From the NCBI GenBank assembly GCA_002077045.2, contig KZ111147.1, forward strand, positions 75,891-102,545: DNA of 26,655 bases, in the 5' to 3' direction. The DNA comes from Rachicladosporium sp. CCFEE 5018. Taxonomy: Eukaryota; Ascomycota; Dothideomycetes; Cladosporiales; Cladosporiaceae. Positions 10,051-18,882 of the stretch are shown in pieces. Under the pieces are notes generated by a model, which was not told the DNA's origin, searched no databases, and saw nothing but the letters and a program-made list of their open reading frames with translations. Made by a program: the position numbers and the translations under genes. How positions within the stretch are numbered: the first letter of the stretch is position 1; every line of letters begins with the position of its first letter.

Positions 10051-11271
10051 ATGGCAGGCTCATCTTCTCTCCGCATCGGGAACAAGATCAAGCGATCCGA
10101 ACAGCATGTCAAACGAAAGAAGGAGAAGGAAAGCACAAAGCGAGATGAGCGACTCAAGCGCAGACGACACGAGGACAAGAACCCGGACTTGAGAGCAGTG
10201 CGACAAAGCAGGAACGTCCCAGCGACGATCGACTCGAAGCGAACATGGGATGAGGTGGACCCTGATGAGGGAGAGGAAGGTGCAGCGCTTGGTAGGAGTG
10301 TAGACATTCTGCGAGCGAAGCGAAGGAGGGTCGAGGAGCCTGAGGCTGCTGAGGATGTCAACGGCGAGGAAGCACAGGACAAGGAGCCGCTAGACAATGA
10401 GGACGATGATCTCGACAGCATGCTTGGCTCTGACTCGGAAGACGACGCCGCGACGAAATCTGCACCACCAGTCCGGGAACCCAGCGAAGCACCCTCGATA
10501 GCCACCGACCTCGCCCTCACGCCCGAATCCCTCTCAACCCGCTTCCCAGCCCTCTTCGACCCACTCCCCGACCAACAACCAAAAGTCCTCATAACCACCT
10601 CCCTCAACAGCGCCCTCCACGCCGAAGCCCAGATGCTCACAACCCTCTTCCCGCACAGCACCTACATCAAACGCTCCGCCCATGCCCACGCCTACAAATA
10701 CTCCATACGCGAGATCGCCAAGTACGCTCACGGTAGAGAGTATACGCATCTCGTGATCCTGAACCAAGCTCTACACGTCAAGGAGCCGAGTGGACTGGAC
10801 ATCGTGCTCTTGCCCGGAGGGCCGATGTTCCATTTTAGTATTTCGCATTTTGTGGCCGGGAAGAAGTTACCAGGGCACGGGAATCCGACAAATCACTACC
10901 CCGAGCTGATCTTGAATGGGTTCAAGACGCCGCTTGGGCTGCTGACAGCGCATCTGTTCAAGTCCCTATTCCCGCCACATCCCGAGATTCAAGGACGACA
11001 GGTCGTGACCCTGCATAACCAGCGCGATTACATTTTCCTGCGACGGCATAGATATGTGTTCAGAGACAAGCGGGCGACAGAGAAGCAGATTCAAGGCACG
11101 GATGGGAAGCCGATGAAAGGGGTAGAAGAGGTGAGGGCGGGGTTACAGGAGCTGGGGCCGCGGTTTACGATGAAGTTGAGGAGGGTGGATCGGGGGGTGC
11201 AGAGGGGGAGTGGGCAGGAGTGGGAGTGGAAGGGTGGGGATGAGAAGGTCAGGACGAGGTTTAGTCTGTAG
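10051..11271 (+). CDS. RPF1: Ribosome production factor 1, Brix-domain protein
   Basis: RPF1 is a nucleolar factor needed for 60S subunit assembly and processing of 27S pre-rRNA. The gene is a single exon of 406 residues. The N-terminus is very basic (IKRSEQHVKRKKEKESTKRD, DERLKRRR), with further Lys/Arg clusters that fit nuclear/nucleolar targeting, then an acidic stretch at about 95-133. The Brix domain runs from about 178 (PKVLITTSLNSALHAEAQML) to 375, with HLVILNQ, FHFSISHFVAGKKLPGHGNP, PELILNGFKTPLG and the RDYIFLRRHRYVF segment. The tail ends WKGGDEKVRTRFSL, a typical RPF1 end. It reads without breaks. The frame stays open for 62 codons after the TAG. A start 35 or so bases downstream of an intergenic ATG-poor leader is unambiguous. 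Confidence 0.97.
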   Translation: MAGSSSLRIGNKIKRSEQHVKRKKEKESTKRDERLKRRRHEDKNPDLRAVRQSRNVPATIDSKRTWDEVDPDEGEEGAALGRSVDILRAKRRRVEEPEAAEDVNGEEAQDKEPLDNEDDDLDSMLGSDSEDDAATKSAPPVREPSEAPSIATDLALTPESLSTRFPALFDPLPDQQPKVLITTSLNSALHAEAQMLTTLFPHSTYIKRSAHAHAYKYSIREIAKYAHGREYTHLVILNQALHVKEPSGLDIVLLPGGPMFHFSISHFVAGKKLPGHGNPTNHYPELILNGFKTPLGLLTAHLFKSLFPPHPEIQGRQVVTLHNQRDYIFLRRHRYVFRDKRATEKQIQGTDGKPMKGVEEVRAGLQELGPRFTMKLRRVDRGVQRGSGQEWEWKGGDEKVRTRFSL

Positions 11272-11560
11272 TGTAGTCACCATCAGTGTGTTCTGGGACG
11301 TTATCCTCGAATTGATGCAAGGAGTGACAAGAGTTGGTCTTCTATCTACAATTATGGATTGGTCCCTGCGACCAGAGTAATAAGTGTTGTACAATTCATG
11401 CTCGATCTACGAGTCGTGCATTTGACTGGGTATAATTCACAGTCTCTTCTGACCCCATGATGTGATATGCCCTTCCCCAACAAGTCCAGATCCTCATGCT
11501 GCCACATGCTCCGCATCCAAACACCATTCGCCACGCTCCCAAGAAAATGCTACACCCTAC

Positions 11561-13048
11561 TCATCTAACCATGTTGAGCATGCGTCGTAAGTCATCAGAC
11601 ATTTCCTGCACGTCCCTTGGTGCTGCTGGAGCTGCGCCGTTGATTGGCTGACCAGATGTCTGCCGGGGTGCAGAAGCCACGCCTTGCCAGCCATTTGTCT
11701 GAGCTGGATGTGGTGCGAAACCATTGACCTGCGACGGCTGTGGCGCCTGCCAGCCATTCATTTGAGCTTGATGGGGCGGGCCTCCGTTACTCTGCGGTCC
11801 CGGCTGAGACCCACCAGATCCAATCTGCTGCTGCTGCCCTATCAGCTGCGGCGGTGGAATGACAGGCATTGAAGATCGAATGTGCTGGTCGAGATACTGG
11901 CGCGAGAACGAGGCAGGTGACTGAGGCGGATGCTGTCCATGATCGTACTGTGGCGAGGGCGCAGAGGCCCAAGTCTGACTTGGTGGTGGCGGTGACTGCA
12001 TGGGAGCTTCTCTTCGCACAGCAGCGAACATGGGCGACAGATTGGCATTCCCATAGTGTAGCCCGTCGCTCTGCCTGTGGTCTGTCTGTGGCGTGCTCGT
12101 AGGCGATGGCGAGGTCCAAGGTGTAGATTGAGAGTGACTTTGCGGCGTCTGCTGCGTGCTCCGTTGCGGCGATAGTTGCATTTGTCGTTGTGGGGTCTGC
12201 TGATGAGACACCAGTGGTATCTTTCGAGGCGCAGGGGACTGTGCGATGTTCTTGAAAAGCATCGCTTTCAGTGCTTCGGTCGTCATACTCAGGTCATCCC
12301 CACTGCCTTGCTGTGAGGTGTATACGCCAGGAGATGACTTTGTCCGTTCGCCAACCTGCGGTCTTTGCGGAGCGGCTAGAGTTCCGGGACTTGGCTGAGA
12401 TGGCTGATCAGGACTAGCCATAAGCATGCCATTCTGCATAGAGTCTGTCCTCGCGACCGGCGATAGGATAGTCTTAATGGTACTAGGCGAGAGCGTGCTA
12501 CTAGCTCGCTTGTACCGCTCCGCCTTGTCAGCATCGAAGAACATGGCCAGCGGACTCTTGACTTGTGGCAAAGCCGTTGCATGCTTCGATGGCGACGCTT
12601 CGTCCAGCTCGGGCGAGCTCATTGCTTCAGGCGTCGTCTCACCGTTCAGCTCTTCAGGTACAGTTGCCGTAGCAGCGACGTCAGGCACCGACTTCGAGAA
12701 GAACTTGTGGGGTATTGGCAGCTTGGAGGCTGCAGGAGAAGCCTGGAACCTGGATCCAGCGTATGCCTGCTCTTTGGCAGGAGTATTCATGACTTGCGTT
12801 GTTGGTCCACCGATAGACGCTGGGCGCGCACGCTCTGCTGCAGTCCGTGTCTGCGCACTCACAGGTTGTGGCGCAGCGCTCTGCCGCGGCTGGCGGGGCG
12901 GCTTGGGTGAGCGAGGACTCGCACTTGTGACTGTGTCCGACATTGTGCCATCCAGTTGAGATGCTGTCGGAGGCGCGTCCTTGCGTGGTCGGGTACGCTT
13001 TGCCTGCACTGCTGAAGGCGCTCCTTGCGTGGATGGTACGTCCGACAT
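11561..13048 (-). CDS. Disordered protein with Edc1/PNRC-like Dcp1-binding motif
   Basis: One uninterrupted frame of 495 residues, rich in Pro, Ser, Gln and Ala and probably mostly disordered. At about 96-113, YAGSRFQASPAASKLPIP, it carries the signature of yeast Edc1/Edc2 and animal PNRC proteins, in which a Pro-rich LPxP segment binds the EVH1 domain of Dcp1 and the preceding hydrophobic box stimulates Dcp2 decapping. Three further short helical boxes look selected: SPLAMFFDADKAERYKR (about 165-181), EALKAMLFKNI (258-268) and the C-terminal EMSDDLRRMLNMVR. Near the C-terminus, the Gln-x-Asn-Gly-Trp/Phe unit repeats three times. A role as mRNA decapping enhancer is inferred from the motif; without it I would call this a conserved fungal hypothetical. 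It is tail-to-tail with RPF1 and divergent from RBX1. Confidence 0.82.
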   Translation of the reverse strand: MSDVPSTQGAPSAVQAKRTRPRKDAPPTASQLDGTMSDTVTSASPRSPKPPRQPRQSAAPQPVSAQTRTAAERARPASIGGPTTQVMNTPAKEQAYAGSRFQASPAASKLPIPHKFFSKSVPDVAATATVPEELNGETTPEAMSSPELDEASPSKHATALPQVKSPLAMFFDADKAERYKRASSTLSPSTIKTILSPVARTDSMQNGMLMASPDQPSQPSPGTLAAPQRPQVGERTKSSPGVYTSQQGSGDDLSMTTEALKAMLFKNIAQSPAPRKIPLVSHQQTPQRQMQLSPQRSTQQTPQSHSQSTPWTSPSPTSTPQTDHRQSDGLHYGNANLSPMFAAVRREAPMQSPPPPSQTWASAPSPQYDHGQHPPQSPASFSRQYLDQHIRSSMPVIPPPQLIGQQQQIGSGGSQPGPQSNGGPPHQAQMNGWQAPQPSQVNGFAPHPAQTNGWQGVASAPRQTSGQPINGAAPAAPRDVQEMSDDLRRMLNMVR

Positions 13049-13785
13049 GCTCGTTCCGGATTGGGTGTAAGATTGAGAAAAGGTTTGATGAACGAGTTGT
13101 CGAGTTATCTATGATCTTTGTGCGATCTTCTCGCTATCTGGGCGCTGCTGCGATCCAAACGATACGTGGTGGTTCTGCTAGTTGGTATGGGGTGGTGGCT
13201 GATGATGTTGTTGGTGTGGTCTGCATAGTTGCGGCGTAGTTGAGTAGTGACTGGAGGTGATGCTGTAGCGATAGACAGCTGAACGATAGTCCAGTATTCG
13301 GCTCAAGTCGATACTGTGGTTGGTCTACAGATATTGTTGCTATGACTGTCAGTTGGTGAGATGGTGATGCGCGAGTCTCGAAGCATACCTGCCACGCGAG
13401 TCAAGGTGGCATGAGATAAGCGAAGTGGCACCTGGACTTTAAGATCACCTGCATGAACGAGCACTTGAGTTCGCCATGACATCTTCACACAAACACAGTA
13501 AAGCTTATCACCAAGTCTGCAGGGGATATAGATCTTCTTGTCAACACACGACATTCCCCATCCATCTCTGCCTCATAGCCAGCCATAGGAGGCTGCTCGC
13601 ACACGAATCCAAACAGCAACACACCTTGTCGCTACCTCAAGTGCCGGCAAGCTGCTGCACGACTTCGACAGACGCATCGACCGCAGCAACACTACGGTCC
13701 AATACCGCCGTTGCAATTCACTTCGGACGCTCCGAGCAACCTTCTCATCACCAATCCCGATCCTCCAGAAGAAGAAGACAGCGAA
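13049..13785. other. Divergent intergenic region, Edc1-like gene / RBX1
   Basis: 737 bases hold the promoters and 5' leaders of both neighbours. The right end (about 13550-13785) is pyrimidine/CA-rich leader-like sequence. A frame in phase with RBX1 opens at ATG 13711, but the conserved start is at 13786. No other gene is supported. Confidence 0.45.
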
Positions 13786-14255
13786 ATGGCGGACGTGGAG
13801 ATGACGGATGCTGGTGCTGCGCCAAAGGTGGCTAAGAGCACGAAGCCAGCGCCGAGCACTGATCTGGCGGGGAAGCCGAAGTTTGAGGTGAAGAAGGTTG
13901 GTTATGAACTGATTGAGGGGGAAGTGCGGATCATCACTGACAATGTAACAGTGGAATGCAGTCGCGCTGTGGGCATGGGACATTGTCGTCGACAACTGCG
14001 CCATTTGTCGCAACCACATCATGGATCTGTGCATCGACTGCCAGGCCAATCAAGCAAGTGCGACGACCGAGGAGTGCACAGTCGCGTGGGGGATCTGCAA
14101 TGTGAGTTGACTTACATTCACTGCACCTGCTACCAGCGATACTGACCACGTCACAGCACGCCTTCCACTTCCACTGCATCTCACGCTGGCTCAAGACTCG
14201 CCAAGTGTGTCCACTCGACAATCGGGATTGGGAGTGGCAGAAGTACGGACGTTGA
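13786..14255 (+). CDS. RBX1: RING-box protein RBX1/ROC1/HRT1, cullin ligase subunit
   Basis: RBX1 binds the cullin C-terminus and recruits the E2 (and the NEDD8 E2) in SCF and other cullin-RING ligases. There are three exons: 13786-13896, 13952-14101 and 14157-14255. The two 55-nt introns are 13897-13951 (GTTGGT..ACAG) and 14102-14156 (GTGAGT..ACAG), both with CTGAC branch sites and both in phase 0. The product is 119 residues, the usual family length. The Ala/Pro-rich N-terminal tail is followed by WNAVALWAWDIVVDNCAICR at 38-57, then the extended RING-H2 (CIDCQ, CTVAWGICNHAFHFHC, ISRWLKTRQVCPLDNRDWEW) and the end QKYGR. The start MADVEMTD is preferred over the in-frame ATG 75 bases upstream because it matches the family. 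All zinc ligands are present. Confidence 0.97.
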
Positions 14256-14772
14256 AGAAGGCCTGATATCCTTTCACGAGATCCATGTGTTGATGACATT
14301 GGATCGCAGTATCGGCCTCGATCATCTCTGGGCGACCTTGGGCAAACGGAATCCATACAAGCCGTGGTGACCAACCTCGGCAGTGCGCTCCGTCGACGAG
14401 AATTGCGCCATCGCTTCGACCTGATACTGGCTGCCAGCCGCGCTTCCAGAGAACAGGCGCCAAGCGTATCCATGCGCGGACATTAGATAGCACAACGTAG
14501 CTAATTAATCAAGTCACATCACGTTACTTGTCCCTCTCACGTGATTGACGAGAAGCAGCGGATTGTCTGCGGAGGGCAACGCAGCTACTGCTGTGATGTT
14601 CCATATGCACACCGGCCAGATGCTCCCTCTCAAGTCATTGTCGCATTCGAGAAGGCTCAGGTGTGTTGCACTGCAAGAGCGGAAATGCAGCAGTATCAAT
14701 ACGGAGAGACACCGCAGCACATAACGCTTCAGCCTGAGGTCCTCATCGGTCCCACTGCCCTCCACTCACACA
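14256..14772. other. Tail-to-tail region RBX1 / SPC1
   Basis: It contains the 3' ends of both genes. The frame in phase with RBX1 stays open for 76 codons after its TGA (14256-14486), and two antisense frames are open over the same stretch; I regard these as non-coding unless transcripts show otherwise. Confidence 0.45.
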
Positions 14773-15167
14773 TCACCCAATCCTCTTCCCATCCACCTCA
14801 ATATTCACCCCGCCCAAATCCAGCCCACTCGCATACGTCCCCGCACTTCGCTTCGGCACCCTCGCAGGCAGCCACCTCTCCGGTGCCTGGTTGTACCATG
14901 GCCATGGCGGTATCACGACGAGGAATGTCAGTGCCGCGCCTCCCAAACCGGTGTAGAGCGTTTTGATGATGTCTTGGGTGAGGTAGCCGAGGAGGAAGCT
15001 GAGGAGGCCGGTTATTGTTAGGAGGGCGGTTGTGAGGTTATCGGCGAGGCGTTGGGAGGGAAAGTCCTTTGTATTATTAGCTAGGGTTTGTGTGTTAGTT
15101 AGTTGTGGAAGGTGCGTACGATCTGGCCTTCGTAGAGGTCGCGAGCTTGTTCCAGTAGAGCGTCCAT
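14773..15167 (-). CDS. SPC1: Signal peptidase complex subunit 1 (SPC12 family)
   Basis: SPC1 is a small ER membrane subunit of signal peptidase. Exon 1 is 15167-15120 (MDALLEQARDLYEGQI). A 53-nt intron (15119-15067, GTACGC..AAAG, branch CTAAT) leads to exon 2 at 15066-14773, for 113 residues. Exon 2 opens DFPSQRLADNLTTALL, matching the family start before the first membrane span. Two spans follow, about residues 27-45 and 51-70, joined by the short turn GYLTQD. The family motif PPWPWYNQAPERWLP comes directly after span 2. The C-terminal tail is short and cytosolic. The gene is easily missed because each exon alone is short. The acceptor is AAG rather than CAG/TAG, a mild oddity, but it is the only one that keeps the frame. 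Confidence 0.92.
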
Positions 15168-16287
15168 GATTTCAAGGACTGTTCCGAATTCTGTTCAATC
15201 AAGTTGGTGCACACAGTATGTTGGTGTTTCCCACTCTGTGGGTGGTCGAAGGGCAGTACTCAATGATGCACATATGTCCCACGAGCCGTTCATTCGAGGA
15301 CATATATCTGAGAATGGAAGCTACAGTACGTTGCCCCCACTTGGCACCTCGATCCTTAGTGCCGGAGCGGGCCTCTCTTGCATCGGCTACAGTTGCTTGG
15401 CATGCTTGGGCTCGGTGGTCAAAGCCTTGTGCAGATCGTACGTAATCGATCTAGGCACAGTGGGAACAGTTTACTGATCCGTACAAACCATTCGATTGAG
15501 CATATGTAGACCCAGCCTGAGTAAGCGCGAGACCTCTCGTCGCCATGGGGAACCATAGCAAAATTGCGTACTGTAGTCACATTCGGCGCTGCCAGATCGG
15601 GCAGTGGCGATTGGGAGTCAACAGCCAGATGTCACCGCACGTGTCACCGCACGTGCCCGATCAAAGTTAATTTCGGGTTCAAGGGCGGCGTTTACTTGTC
15701 GTCCTACTTCTTCTTCCTTTCACCGACCGTCCACCAGGATACCAATTCGACGACACCAAACTAACGACATCATCAATTCAGTAAACTGCCAATGTGTTGA
15801 CTAACCGACCTCTCGCCGCCAGTTCATTTGCTCACAGTACCTAACAACCACCCACGTCTCCGCTCGCTGAAACTGGCTGAGGCATTTTCGCACTCACTCG
15901 ACTCAAACGAGAAGCTGGACGACGAGTCTTATCAGACCAACACCACCAAGTTGGCGGGGACTCACGTCACCGAGTGCTCGTACATTCGCCCGCTGCTCGG
16001 ACCACTGCGGTTCGCGTGCGGCAGCGATATCAAGCAACCGCCCTAATTTGCTGGCACACGATAGATATACCTCCGACATCACTTGTGGCATTGCTGCAGA
16101 ATCTTTGATCTTCGATGGGATAAGTCAAAGCGCTAGGCAGGTGCGCTGAAGAGCGAACCAGAGGATATTTCCCCCTCATACAAACCGAGGGCATACCGAG
16201 ACCGCCACCACAACATACAGAACTGGACTGCTCTGCTTGGAATACATACATACATAAGGAGCCGCTCAATACTCGAATAACGACAAG
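15168..16287. other. Divergent intergenic region SPC1 / MNR2
   Basis: 1.1 kb with promoters for both genes. It holds a tandem 12-bp repeat with two CACGTG palindromes (15632-15655) and a pyrimidine-rich stretch at 15697-15730. A 72-codon frame at 15828-16046 lies in what is probably the MNR2 leader or promoter; I see no support for it as a protein. Confidence 0.45.
15632..15655 (+). promoter_or_regulatory. Tandem E-box repeat (2 x TCACCGCACGTG)
   Basis: Two perfect, abutting 12-base units, each ending in the palindrome CACGTG (15638-15643 and 15650-15655). CACGTG is the core for bHLH factors such as Cbf1 and Pho4 types. The 12-base spacing places the two sites a little over one helical turn apart. 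The site is about 465 bases upstream of SPC1 and 630 bases upstream of MNR2; which gene it serves is unknown. Confidence 0.5.
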
Positions 16288-18339
16288 ATGTCGCACACGC
16301 CTCACTCCGAGCGGTCTCAGACCCGGTTCAGCACGCCAGAGCCTGATCTTGACGATCACCGCAACCAGCAGGAAAGCCTGCCACCAGCGCTCGAGACTTA
16401 CCATGGCACACGCCGCGGGACATTGGCCAGCATCGCTAGCGTCGAGCGACCAAGTCGTCCCACACTTGACGTGCCCATGATGGACGCGCACGGCTCGATT
16501 GCGAGAGACTTCGAACACGAGCAAGCGATTGTTGATGATGACAAGAGCATCAAATCGAACAGATCTGCGAAGTCCAATGCTTCGCGACGATCAGGAAAGT
16601 CGGCTGACGAGGAATGGCACGCTCTTCGCAGAGCTGACGGGGGACCGAGTGGACCGATTGCCGCTCGCAGGAACACCTTCCGCCGCGCTATCCACAACAG
16701 GCAGAAAGAGAATGGTAATGGACCGTCAAGGGACTCGTCAACATCTCGGTCAACTTCTCCACCCAACTCGGTGGATGCATTTGCGCATAAGCCAACGCAG
16801 CGGACTCGCGCAGGTACGATCAACAGCAATCACTCCATCGAGGACATGACGCTGCAGCGAACTGCCTCGAACGGCACACATCCTCGCCGTCATCCAACCT
16901 TTGGTGATGAAGGTACTGCTGGCCACAGGACAGATGTGGCGTCCTGCCGTAGCTCAGTCCAAGAAGACGTCTGCTTCCCTCCAGAAGATCCACCAAACAC
17001 CTACACCATCGACTTCGAGGACCTTGAGGAGTTTGTCGCCCAGACGCATACCAAGACGCCTGTGGCTCACCCGTTCATGCCGGACTTCCACGTGCAGAAC
17101 GAGCAGGTACAACGCGTGTTCGCGGACCAGCGATGCATCGGGAAGAACTCAAGCATTCGAGACTGCCAAGTCTTTGGAAACGACATGATTGGTATCAGCA
17201 GTGTACCCACGATAAATGAGAAGGACTCGAAGGTCGAAGACGATGAGTCTGAGCATATCATCAAGAGAGCTGCAAGCAATGTCGAACGTCAAAACCGCTT
17301 CACCTTCTTCTCCTCCGAGATTGACGAGACTGTGCACGCTCCCGAGCTTGGTGGTCTTCTCATGCCTGGTGAGACTTTCCGCGACTTGTTCGAACTCGGC
17401 CCCGAGGGCGGTGTCTGGTGGCTGGACATGCTCAATCCATCTGAGGAAGAGATCTTTGCGATCTGTGGCGCTTTCCGTGTGCATCCCTTGACTCGGGAGG
17501 ACATTACAACCCAGGAGACTCGCGAAAAGGTCGAACTTTTCAAGACGTACTACTTCGTCTGCTTCCGCTCTTTCTACGCAATCGACAAGCAGCATGAAGA
17601 TTATCTGGAGCCAATCAACGTCTACGCCGTTGTCTTTCGCGAGGGTCTGCTCACTTTCTCCTTCTGCCAGAACACCCACGCCGCGCACGTCCGCAAGCGT
17701 ATCGGTCGTCTCCGCGATTACGTCAACCTTTCAGCCGACTGGATCTGCTACGCCTTGATCGACGAGATCGTCGACTCTTTTGCACCTGTCCTGCGCGATG
17801 TCGAGATCGAGACCGACATCATTGAAGACTCCGTCTTCACCGCACGCTTCGAGGACTCGAGAGCGATCCTTCGCCAGATCTCTGAGTGCCGCAAGAAGGT
17901 CATGGCTCTGTTGCGTCTTCTCGGTGGTAAGGCAGATGTCATCAAAGGCTTCGCGAAGAAGTGCAATGAGAACCATGCTGTTGCTCCGCGTGGCGATGTC
18001 GGCATGTACTTGTCCGACGTACAGGACCACGTCGTCACGATGATGTCGAACTTGTCGCATTTCGAGAAGATGCTATCGAGGACTCACTCCAATCACTTGT
18101 CGCAGGTGTCACTCGCGCACATTGAGCAGGGTGGGCATGCCAATAAGATGTTGGGCAAGATCACGGTCTTTGCGACGATACTCGTGCCACTCAACTTGAT
18201 CGCTGGTCTGTTCGGCATGAATGTGCCTGTACCGGGAAGGGAGTCGACTTCGCTTGCTTGGTGGTTTGGCATTGTGGGTGTGATATTGGGGTTCACCATA
18301 TCTTGTGTGGCCGTGGCAAAGAGGTTGAGGTATATCTGA
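16288..18339 (+). CDS. MNR2: CorA-type magnesium transporter (MNR2/ALR family)
   Basis: This family moves Mg2+ across the vacuolar (MNR2) or plasma (ALR) membrane as a homopentameric channel. It is a single exon of 683 residues. The first 330 or so residues are a Ser/Arg-rich, largely disordered cytosolic region. The CorA cytosolic domain follows, with GGVWWLDMLNPSEEEI, VHPLTREDITTQETREKVE and the long stalk helix around LRQISECRKKVMALLRLLGG. Two membrane spans lie at the C-terminus (about 620-642 and 656-677), and the selectivity motif Gly-Met-Asn is at 643-645 in GLFGMNVPVPG. The long N-terminal extension and the short C-terminus (ends AKRLRYI) favour the MNR2 type over ALR1; that subassignment is less sure than the family. 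Confidence 0.94.
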   Translation: MSHTPHSERSQTRFSTPEPDLDDHRNQQESLPPALETYHGTRRGTLASIASVERPSRPTLDVPMMDAHGSIARDFEHEQAIVDDDKSIKSNRSAKSNASRRSGKSADEEWHALRRADGGPSGPIAARRNTFRRAIHNRQKENGNGPSRDSSTSRSTSPPNSVDAFAHKPTQRTRAGTINSNHSIEDMTLQRTASNGTHPRRHPTFGDEGTAGHRTDVASCRSSVQEDVCFPPEDPPNTYTIDFEDLEEFVAQTHTKTPVAHPFMPDFHVQNEQVQRVFADQRCIGKNSSIRDCQVFGNDMIGISSVPTINEKDSKVEDDESEHIIKRAASNVERQNRFTFFSSEIDETVHAPELGGLLMPGETFRDLFELGPEGGVWWLDMLNPSEEEIFAICGAFRVHPLTREDITTQETREKVELFKTYYFVCFRSFYAIDKQHEDYLEPINVYAVVFREGLLTFSFCQNTHAAHVRKRIGRLRDYVNLSADWICYALIDEIVDSFAPVLRDVEIETDIIEDSVFTARFEDSRAILRQISECRKKVMALLRLLGGKADVIKGFAKKCNENHAVAPRGDVGMYLSDVQDHVVTMMSNLSHFEKMLSRTHSNHLSQVSLAHIEQGGHANKMLGKITVFATILVPLNLIAGLFGMNVPVPGRESTSLAWWFGIVGVILGFTISCVAVAKRLRYI

Positions 18340-18882
18340 TTGTGCAGCACGCGTGGAGATGCGTTGACTGGGAAAAGTTCGAATCATTTCATTGTTGGCA
18401 GTCTTGGGTTTATGCGTTTTGTCTAGTCATTCATAGCCTTGAGTGACTTTCGTCAACACCCGAGTGTCTCATGTCTCCTGTTCCAGTACTATCAACGTGG
18501 ACCAATACCACCAGTAATGTGCAATGTGATGTCCCGACGGGCCCTTGGCATTGTCTAGCGCTCGTATACATCAGCCTAAAGAACTGGCTTGACTTCGATG
18601 AACGAATGCGGGGGTACAAACCGTTGCACTTCTTCCACCACTCGGTACCTGTTGCACTCTGTAGCAATATCCGACTGCGACTCAATGGCCACATTCCGAT
18701 GTGAGTGAAGTCACCCCGGCTCAGCATCATGGAGACATACCCGAGGCCATGTTCGACCATGTTACGAGGATCGACACTCGACTCTGGGCGGATGATACAA
18801 GTACTACAGCTATGCCTTCTTTCACAGAGCACACGACCCAAGGCAAAGCGTCAAGGACCACCATTACGCGACCTCAGCCACC
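18340..18882. other. Intergenic, MNR2 3' end to GH43 promoter
   Basis: 543 bases with no recognised product on either strand; a 136-codon minus frame (18431-18841) has no family resemblance. The last 100 bases form the GH43 leader. Confidence 0.45.

Noticed and set aside
13198..13281. C/D snoRNA-like pattern: TGATGAT near 13202 and CTGA near 13279
   Set aside because: No terminal stem flanks the boxes and no internal D'/C' boxes are clear; such short motifs recur by chance.
13711..13785. N-terminal extension of RBX1 from the upstream in-frame ATG
   Set aside because: Family members start at the MADVEM-type sequence; the extra 25 residues look like translated leader.
13934..14473. 179-codon minus-strand frame
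   Set aside because: It is antisense to RBX1 exons 2 and 3, whose protein is certain; the opposite frame is a shadow.
18431..18841. 136-codon minus-strand frame between MNR2 and GH43
   Set aside because: No recognisable motif, and it spans the promoter and leader of GH43.
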